Assembly: GCF_028583425.1 (NCBI RefSeq)
Contig: NC_072807.1
Span: 35,221,001 to 35,285,000 of the forward strand
Direction of reading: 5' to 3'
Source of the DNA: Eublepharis macularius
Lineage: Eukaryota; Chordata; Lepidosauria; Squamata; Eublepharidae
DNA: 64,000 nt
In this document: in pieces, positions 56,487-64,000 of the stretch
Layout: each line of letters begins with the position of its first letter
How positions within the stretch are numbered: the stretch's first letter is position 1
Notes under the pieces: model-generated
Seen by the model: the letters and a program-made list of their open reading frames with translations, nothing else
Told to the model about the DNA's origin: nothing
The model's database searches: none
Program-made: the position numbers and the translations under genes

Positions 56487-57247
56487 TAGAGATGGGCACG
56501 AACAGAAAAAAAACCACAAACATGATGTTCGTTGTTCATTGCCATCCACGAACAGGGACTCACAAACAACCACGAACATGGCCCTGTTCACGAACATGCT
56601 CGTGGTTGGCTGTCCGTGGGGGCCAGCAGGCTCTCCTCCAGCCATCATCCCAGTCAAGATCCCTACTGCACCACTCCCAGAAACCTGACCTGAGCAGGCA
56701 GCAGGAAAGGTACCAATAATAAATAATAGCTTGGCCCAGAGCCTGGCAGCAGCCCTGGAACTTGAAGGGGTAGATCCCTATCCTACCACGCACAAAGAAA
56801 ATTCAAGCTCCAATGCACTCTCTCTATCAAAATGCCAACAGCAACTGTCTCTCTCCCTCTCCACTGTCTGCAAAGTCAGAGCTGGGAGCCCCCCTCCCCC
56901 CTGCTCTCTGCTCCCTTGTTGTAACAAATTTGGAGCTCCACACTTGTAAGGAAGACCTGCCTATCAAGATAGATTGGGCTTAGATTGGGGCTTAGATTTC
57001 CAGGGCAACAGCAGGCGTTCAGACAGAGTTCAAACAATCCCTGCCTAAGTTGCGAAGGGAATTGATTGCAGGTGCCAGACTGTCTGGCTTGATGAACAAT
57101 GCTTGCAACGAGGCGAACAAACGAGGCTTGCAATGACCACCTGTTTGTTTAGAATGGGGCCTCGTGAACAGCTTGTTCGTGAACAGCAGATTGGGCTGTT
57201 CGTGGCTTTTTTTTTTTGGTTCGAATTGCTGTTCGTGCCCATCTCTA
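56487..57247. mobile_element. hAT-type element with exact 8-bp target duplication
   Basis: Flanked by GTTTTGAG at 56479-56486 and 57248-57255. The ends TAGAGATGGGCACGAAC and TTCGTGCCCATCTCTA match 28065 and 30783. At 761 bp it is longer, and the 200-600 interior is unrelated to them. No transposase frame. Confidence 0.87.
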
Positions 57248-57559
57248 GTTTTGAGTCAGTAAACCTACAAATGCCAATGGCATTAGGGGCCTCTGTGCCA
57301 TGTTTGTTGGCCCTCCCAGGGCAACTGGTCATGTGGAATAGGATGCTGGACTGGATAGACAACTGGTCAGGTCCAACAGGGCACTTCTGACATTCTTAAG
57401 ACATCACCCAGTAGATATCACGGTGTAAGAGCTCATCTCTCAGTCCCAACCTACTGTAGAATGCTGACTCACTTGAGCATCACTGCTATACATATGGACT
57501 TGCCTACTACCTATCTTGCTCAGCATGTACTCTGAATGGTGGTGGCTTTCCGGAGTCTT

Positions 57560-57665
57560 GGGTAGAGGAAGGCCTTTCCCAATATCTGATACCCATGACT
57601 TTGGAGACACCAAGGACTGAACCTGTGGCCTCGAGCATATAAAGCAGATGCCCTGTGACTAAGCC
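57560..57665 (-). repeat. tRNA-Ala-like SINE fragment
   Basis: Plus strand AAGGACTGAACCTGTGGCC (B-box side) and GCAGATGCCCTGTGACTAAG. Diverged member of the family at 44779. Confidence 0.5.
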
Positions 57666-57829
57666 ACACCTCTAGCTTCCCTAGGGTGGCCAGGCCCCCT
57701 GGAGCCCAATCCGGGGAACACGTGCAGAGTGTGCCCATGCTCTGGAGCTTTTCCGTGTCACTCTGGGAATGACATCATTCTTGGCATGACAAGGAAGGGG
57801 CTGATTTGATGAACCGGGACATCTCCCAG

Positions 57830-58003
57830 GCTTACAAGTGGTCTCCAGACCACAATGGTCAGTTCCCCTGGAGAATATGGCTACTTCGGAAGGTGGAATG
57901 AATGCCATTATGTCCCACCGAGGTCCCTCCCCTCCCCAAACCCTGCCCTTCCTAGGCTTCACTTCAAATATCCAGCAATTTCCCTACCAAGTAGAGTTGC
58001 CAA
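57830..58003 (+). mobile_element. hAT-type MITE fragment
   Basis: It contains TCAGTTCCCCTGGAGAATAT, CTACTTCGGAAGGTGG and the right-side ATATCCAGCAATTTCCC. The left end is lost. Confidence 0.5.
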
Positions 58004-58689
58004 TTCTATTTACACCAAGAATAGTTGTACACGCTCCACTTGTGATAAGGGGTATGGTTGAACTGGTTTTTAAACTCTCAGGAAAAAAACAACAGATTTC
58101 TAAAACAGATGATCTGACCCCCCCAAAGGGTTCCTGACCTTGATCTCTGAACATGATCTACACAGCACCTTATTTTCTGAAAAACCCACTCAAACTGACT
58201 ATAATAAAACTCAGAAGAAACCTAGACCAATGTGATTTCCATTAATGCAGACATCCCATGTTCCTGGCCAGTCCACTGAATTTAAGTCCTATAAGCCTGG
58301 CCTGAATGAAGAACTCTGGTTCACCCCCAAGGAGAGATGGGATTTCCCTGGTGGATAGGGGTACCCCATCTCTCCTTTCGGCAATAAGTGGAATATGCGT
58401 CAATAAAAAGCTAAAGGCGCCTCCCTCCATGTCTGACTAGGAAGACAACTTTTATCCTTTGAAACTGGCATCTAGGAAAGCCAATACTGGCTAAGCAGAG
58501 CAAAGATTCCTGCTAGATGGTTCAAATGGGAGAAAGCTAGGAACCTTGATGGACTTCCATGTCCCGCCAAGATGAATTCCCAATACTGATCACTCACTAA
58601 GAACATCTTCATAAATACTTCTTTCTTTAAAGTGACAACTATGATTGTTACCAGACTTGCTGGGCCAGAGACCCCTTCTTAAAAAGGCA

Positions 58690-58770
58690 AAGGACATTAC
58701 TAACCCATAGGGGGATGTCGCATCATGACATTTTCTTGGCAGACTTTTTGTTACGGGATGGTTTGCCACT
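58690..58770 (-). repeat. tRNA-derived SINE fragment
   Basis: GGGGGATGTCGCATCATGAC and GGGATGGTTTGCCACTTC match the body of 34690-34996. Confidence 0.5.
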
Positions 58771-59332
58771 TCTTATGCAACCCAAATGTCCAAATACTGA
58801 TTTCCAAATTTCTAAATACTGACCGTCTCCTAGTCCCTCACTGAGAACTCTACATAAACATTTCCTCCCTTAAACTAGCAACGACTGATTATCTCATGAC
58901 TTTCTCGGCCTGAGAACCTCTCTTACACAACTCCAGAAAGGTCAATTTCTTCTTCTTTAGAAAATAAGCAACCAATTGCAGGCAAATGCCCACCCTATTT
59001 CTTGTCATTTGATTCTCATAATGCAAGCAGTTATGTCTTCGGCGAAGAGATCTTTCATAACACAAGACAATGCGCCTCGATAGATTCCAGCTTGTCATTT
59101 CACAATACAAAATAAAAGTGCCATTCTTTTGTCAATGGAAAGTCACAGATTTTGTCTTTGCCCCCGACAGAAATCAGATCGAAAGAAAAAAAAAAGCAAG
59201 GTTGCTTAAATCCAGCAGGCAAACAGATATACTATAATATAAATAAAAGCAACACTCCATAATTTTTGTTACTACAGCCATTGCAGAATTGAGTCTAGAC
59301 CGCAACATCTCCTAGGAGCTTTCGGCACAATG

Positions 59333-59333
<1 letters not shown>

Positions 59334-59389
<56 letters not shown>

Positions 59390-59402
59390 TTCTCTCTCTT
59401 TT
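59334..59402. repeat. (CT)n microsatellite
   Basis: About 30 CT units with TTT interruptions toward the right end. Confidence 0.9.
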
Positions 59403-61467
59403 CCAGAAAGCCTGCATTTCCTCCCACTGTCCAAATGCTTGCTTTTGGTTGCTTTCTCCATCTGCAACCCTTCGAGGCCCAGACTCCGCTCAGCAATCGC
59501 TTTGGAAATAAATGAGCCAGTGAAGAAAAGGCAGTCATATGGAACTGTGGATCTGAAGGTGACACTGACGTTGCGCAAGGTAGAAAAGAAGACAAACCCC
59601 CTGCCCCTCCCTCTCCTGTCACAGAACTTGATCCCCGACAGCCAGATTTCCATCCCACCCCCCCAGTTACTGTCAAGTTTCACCTAATAAGAAAAATACA
59701 GCCCCGGGAATATCCAGTGAGAAGCGACCGGGGGGGGGGGGGAGCAGGTAAGGCAAGAGATGAAGGGATGGAGGAACGCTCTGACAGCCTCCAGGCCACT
59801 TTTTGCATCTGCGTGTGTTCTGTTCTCCCTCGCCTGCCAGTCGGTGTGTACATTATTTATGGATTTGCCCACATTTTCCGGTTATTGTTTCATCCAACAA
59901 TAAAACCGATTAGATAAAAACGAAAACAAACGGTCCTGGGCCAAGGTGGCTTCTGCTTGTCCTTAGCCAAATGATGCAATGGCAAAAGAAGAAAGAGAGG
60001 TTATGCTGCGATCTTCAAACAGCGGTTTGGGTGTTGGGGAGTGTCCGTTCCCTGTCTTTGCTAATTTTGGAAACAAGCAAGCCCACCATCAAACACCGAC
60101 CTGTCAGGCTAATGCTGTAAGGGGGCCTTTCTAAGAAAACTTACCAAAATGGGAAGAAGAAACTAGAAGAAATGCAGATGTTTCTCCCTGATCTTCTCTC
60201 TCATCCCAAACTGGGACAGAAAACAGAGTGCAGATGCACAAGTGTCGCCCGTATCCTAATCAGTATAAAAGGTGGGGTTCGATTTATCGACCTAGCTATG
60301 GCTCCATGATTTGTAATTACCCAGTTCTGGGTACCAATTTGTCAAGCTTGTCATGCACACGACATTACGAATCAAACACCACGTTCCACCCAAGTGCTCC
60401 ACTCAGCTCAGAATGATAAATGAAATTCTGCGCATGTGCAACTAAGGTTACTCAAAGCTGGATAGTCTGTAGGTGTGTGCCTGCGAGTACTTTAATAACC
60501 ACCCCTTGTTCCTGATGAAGGATTTGTTCATTGCTGTGAATGGCATGACCAGAGCCCTTGACCGATTAGCTTACTGTTCGTTATCTTCACTAAGTGGGTT
60601 AATTCTCCTGCTTGGTGGCTTCACACCTTTTATTTGTGTAGTGATTGCCCCTCCCGTACTACCTGCTCTTTTTTCCAGGCATGCTTGGGAATGGAAGTTG
60701 AATTTTCCAGTGGCTCTACACTGTGGCTTTTTCTGTGGGTTGGGTGTAGGGCAAATGGAACGACCTTACAGCTTCCAAAGGGGCAAATTGTCATATATGT
60801 CTATCTACATATCTGCCTTGAGTATTTTTTCTGTATTCTGTGCTCTGTACTGATCCTCTGAGAGTATATGAAGTTGCAGATCAGTGGCCTGTTTGGCTGG
60901 GAGTTGCTTATCGTACAGGTGCCTGCTGTGGTGTCTACTTTCGTTTTTGCAGCAGCTCAAGAATGTGTCCTTGAGCGCTGGCTTGAGCCTGGGAACTGAA
61001 AATGACTTCATTTTTTGCCTCTCTCCCCCAGTTCTTCTCCCTTCCTGTCTCAACCCCCCCCCCCCCCTTTCCTGGCTTCCTCATGCCAGAATCCTAACCG
61101 TCCATATCCTAAAAGCAGGAATTTTCCCTATAACTAACCCCTCCAAACTTCTGCACGTCATTTCTGCCAATACCCCTGTCTGTGTATGCTGATACTGATG
61201 GATCTCTAATAAAGTAACTTTAACTCATACCCTGGAGTGTGTGGAGTGGAGTACTAGGGGGATCTAATTGCTGGAACCTGATACAAATATGATCACAAAT
61301 ATGTGCATTCAACAGGTCAACCTTACAAGCTGGGAAAAAACTCTCAGAAAACAAATGAGCTCTTTCTTGGCATGAAAACTCGAATGTGAAGCTGATTCTG
61401 TACAGAGCTGGGGGAAGCTGAACAGGTCTATCATATATGAAAGTATGATTTGCACCATTGGGCCACC

Positions 61468-61540
61468 TGGAGATGCTAGGAATTGAACCCGGGACCTTTT
61501 GCATGCAAAGCAGGTGCTCTACCACTAAGCTATAACACTC
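61468..61540 (-). repeat. tRNA-Ala(TGC)-like SINE head
   Basis: The minus strand folds as a tRNA-Ala-like sequence with anticodon loop CTTTGCATG, D arm GCTTAGTGGTAGAGC and T arm GGGTTCAATTCC. The 5' acceptor side GAGTGTT does not pair with the 3' AGCATCTCCA, so a functional tRNA is unlikely. Confidence 0.6.
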
Positions 61541-61876
61541 TGGGCTCTGTTGCCTCTGGTCAGCTTGCAGTCTGACATCCTGCCTGCTACGTCCAACCAG
61601 GATTCTGAATTTGACCCTGTGGCAAGTTAGGAAACATAATTGCAAGAGGCTCCCTTTTGGATCAGACGAGTGCATGATCTAGTCCAATCACCTCTCATAC
61701 AGTAGCCAACCAGCTGACCTGTCGAGCCAACTGATAGAGGAGAGAGTCCAAAGCCTTTCCTTGGCGTTGCCTCCTTGCTCTGGCATTTAGAGGTTTACCT
61801 TTTTAATTCATCGGGGCTTACAGCCAGTGACAGAACTCTCCTCTGTGCATCTAGTGGCCATTCACTACATCAAGTT

Positions 61877-62016
61877 ATTCCGCACACGTTGGATAATGCA
61901 CTTCCAATCCTCTTTACAGATCATTTGGAACGGATTTTTTTGTGTGCGGAATGAAAAGTCCACCTCAAACGATTGATAAAGTGCATTGAAAGTGCATTAT
62001 CCAACATGTGCGGAAT
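61877..62016. mobile_element. Palindromic MITE
   Basis: Arms ATTCCGCACACGTTGGATAA and complement. About 90% like 48171-48312 by eye. Confidence 0.7.
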
Positions 62017-62164
62017 CTACTGGAATCGACCCACAGTATAACAACCCACTGAGTAAAGAAGTACTTCCTTTTCTCCCTCTTAAATCTATTGCCCATCAAC
62101 TTGAGTTCAACCACTATGAAGACTCTCTTGGCACCATGCCAACTGATAATACTGGGGGCAATCG

Positions 62165-62370
62165 CTCAGATCAGTGAGTCAGACTAGGATCTGGGAGAGC
62201 CAGGTTCGAATCCCACTCTACCATGGAAACTTGCACTGTCAGCCTAACCTACCTTGTTAGCTGTTGTAAGGCTAAAATGGAAGAAAAGAGAAAAATGTAA
62301 GCTGCTCTGGGTCTATACTGGGGCGAAAGGTGGGATATTAATAAATAGCATTAAAAATAAAATAAATCCA
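62165..62370 (+). repeat. tRNA-derived SINE
   Basis: B box GGTTCGAATCCC at about 62200, then GTCAGCCTAACCTACC and a 3' end GAAAGGTGGGATATTAATAA with an A-rich tail. 5' head partly lost. Confidence 0.6.
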
Positions 62371-62399
62371 TGTAGCTATCTATCTCTACTGCCATGACC

Positions 62400-62610
62400 T
62401 GGATAGCCCAGGTGAGCCTGATCTTGTCAGATCTCAGAAGCTAACCAAGGTTGGCCTTGGTTAATACTTGGATGGGAGACCTCCAAGGAAGACCAGGGTT
62501 GAGGAGGCAGGCAGTGGCAAACCACCTCTGTTAGTCTCTTGCCATAAAAACCCCACCAGGGGTCACCATAAGTCAACTGTTACTTGAGGGCACAATTACA
62601 TTTCATTTCG
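62400..62610 (+). repeat. 5S-rRNA-derived SINE, full length
   Basis: The head has GATCTTGTCAGATCTCAGAA and TTGGATGGGAGACCTCCAAG; the body GGCAAACCACCTCTGTTAG and GGTCACCATAAGTCAACTG. Among the best copies here. Confidence 0.75.
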
Positions 62611-63577
62611 CCTATCCCTACTAAAGAATCCTAAAAGCCCATATAGAACAATTTCATTGCATGGGACCTAGAATTTGAATCTGGTACCAGGATTGTAGAC
62701 AAGGAGTTTTGATTGGGTCATGCCCCATTCCTGTACCGGTTCTGCCAGGATGGAGACTACCTGTTGGAATTTCCCATCAGCTACCTGTGCTAAGAAAGCC
62801 AAAAAGTTTGGCTAAAGCTCTGAGCATTGTGGATTTTTGGTCGCGTTTCCGAAAGACAAATTCCCTGGGTTTTCCCCCCTAGCAAATATCATAGCAATAA
62901 TAATAAAAGAGCAATTCACTCTGGGCTGAGAGACAATAAAAAGTAATCACGGAGAAAGTGCGTCCATTTAAATTAAAATCGGATACAGAAAGCTGGGGGT
63001 TGCTGTTGCCATGTGGGGATGGAGACTTTTTTTCTGCGTTTGAAAAGGATAAGCAGGTAGGAGTACAAATCAGTTTAATGGGAGCTGGTAATGGTAGCAA
63101 CACTCAACGGTTTCCTGGAGGTAATCGTAACTCACGTCTGCCAAGTGACAGCAGCCGGCCCTGGATTGGAGAGATATGAAGCTCGGGGACCCCAATCCAG
63201 CCCTTCTGAACCACCCACCTCCTCTGCTGCAGCTATTGGCGATGTGGGATTCATCCCCAGCCCCCTCAGTGGAGATTCTTATGAAGGCTGTTTGCTTGTT
63301 TTGTAATAATAGCATTTACTAATAATACTTAGAGCTTTCGGTGCTTCTATGCGCACATTATCTTGTTACAGTCCTTGCAACTGTCTTGTAAAAGATCGTG
63401 GGTTCCTTCTCATAAGTGCTTGGTTACCTTCGCTCCTGGGAATTAAGGACGTCTTAGTCCATTCAGCAGATGGCTTTTAGCTCATTTGTTAATCAAATCT
63501 GAATAAATGGGCACAGGAACAAAGAACAATTTTGAAGAGGGGGGAGAAGCATATTGAAAATGAGGTTCTATGCATAG

Positions 63578-63793
63578 ATCCAGAGGAGTTAGCCGTGTTA
63601 GTTTGTAGTAGCAAAATTAAAAAGAGTCCAGTAGCACCTTTAAGACTAACCAACTTTACTGTAGCATAAGCTTTCGAGAGACACAGTTCTGTTAGTCAGA
63701 TGCATCTGATGAAGAGAACTGTGATTCTCGAAAGCTTATGCTACAGTAAAGTTGGTTAGTCTTAAAGGTGCTACTGGACTCTTCGATTTTGTC
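63578..63793 (+). mobile_element. Foldback retroposon with 10-bp target duplication
   Basis: Exact duplication CTATGCATAG at 63568-63577 and 63794-63803. Left end ATCCAGAGGAGTTAGCCGTG, centre CAGATGCATCTGATG, right end CTGGACTCTTCGATTTTG. The most complete left arm in the window. Confidence 0.8.
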
Positions 63794-63849
63794 CTATGCA
63801 TAGTTATGCTAGTCTAAGTTCATTGGTTTCATCGGATTTGTACATGAGT

Positions 63850-63975
63850 AACTCTGCACAGGAGCGTACTACTTGGGGAGTGACTCATGGTAACCCTCAA
63901 GTCCTAGGCTGAGCAGAGATTCGAACTCAGGTCTCCAACATTCTAACCACTATACCACACTAGCTCCCAGTCAGT
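63850..63975 (-). repeat. tRNA-derived SINE head fragment
   Basis: Plus strand GATTCGAACTCAGGTCTCC and CTAACCACTATACCACACTAG are the reversed B-box and A-box sides. Confidence 0.55.
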
Positions 63976-64000
63976 TCTTTGTTTCTTCTTTAAATCAATA

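Larger units (their letters stand above)
58010..61430. other. Mostly single-copy stretch
   Basis: It contains only a SINE fragment at about 58690-58770, a CT array at 59334 and short homopolymers (G near 59730, C near 61055). The open frame 60473-60853 has no recognised domain. An AATAAAGTAAC near 61210 is discussed as a rejected item. Confidence 0.4.

Noticed and set aside
61195-61240. AATAAAGTAAC with flanking sequence resembling an LTR or gene 3' end
   Set aside because: No paired LTR, no TG..CA boundaries and no coding sequence nearby.
61468-61540. Possible functional tRNA-Ala gene
   Set aside because: The acceptor stem does not pair and the sequence belongs to a dispersed SINE family.

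Overview
This is a vertebrate nuclear window, most likely from a squamate reptile (lizard or gecko). The evidence is one intact single-exon LINGO1 open reading frame embedded in DNA dense with interspersed repeats: tRNA-derived and 5S-rRNA-derived SINEs, CR1-type LINE 3' ends, hAT-type non-autonomous DNA elements, palindromic MITEs and small retroposons. The repeat types and the diverged LINGO1 suggest a non-avian reptile. The species cannot be named from the sequence alone.

The only protein-coding gene I can support is LINGO1, on the minus strand. Its terminal coding exon is 16666-18522, with a splice acceptor at 18523-18524 and a 3' UTR running down to about 16275. The region 1-16270 lies downstream of the gene. 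The region 18523-64000 lies upstream and is probably intron or 5' flank; no upstream exon could be identified.

Repeat layout. (1) Downstream flank, 1-16270: a compound trinucleotide microsatellite, several SINEs in both orientations, a foldback retroposon with a 12-bp target duplication (5158-5407), foldback MITEs and a hAT MITE with an 8-bp target duplication (15322-15634). (2) 18.5-26.9 kb: SINEs, a foldback MITE, a composite retroposon (21729-22173), a second one carrying eight 52-bp tandem units inside an 11-bp target duplication (22538-23099), and a SINE with a triplicated head (26150-26576) abutting a CR1 end. (3) 27.9-40 kb: nested insertions and hAT elements at 28065, 30783, 35491 and 38813, all with 8-bp target duplications. 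(4) 40-54 kb: SINEs, a TA-flanked palindrome, an 85-bp minisatellite, a 5'-truncated retroposon, and a hAT MITE split by a 457-bp retroposon. (5) 54-64 kb: more single-copy sequence, one 761-bp hAT element, a tRNA-Ala-like SINE head and a last foldback retroposon.

LINGO1 is a neural transmembrane LRR-Ig protein. The repeats have no evident functional link to it, and I saw no new multi-gene system. The most informative structures are insertion footprints: exact target duplications, nesting, and empty or filled sites. They let several short repeats be assigned to a mobilisation mechanism from this window alone. Conservation, repeat-library and transcript comparisons were not possible here.
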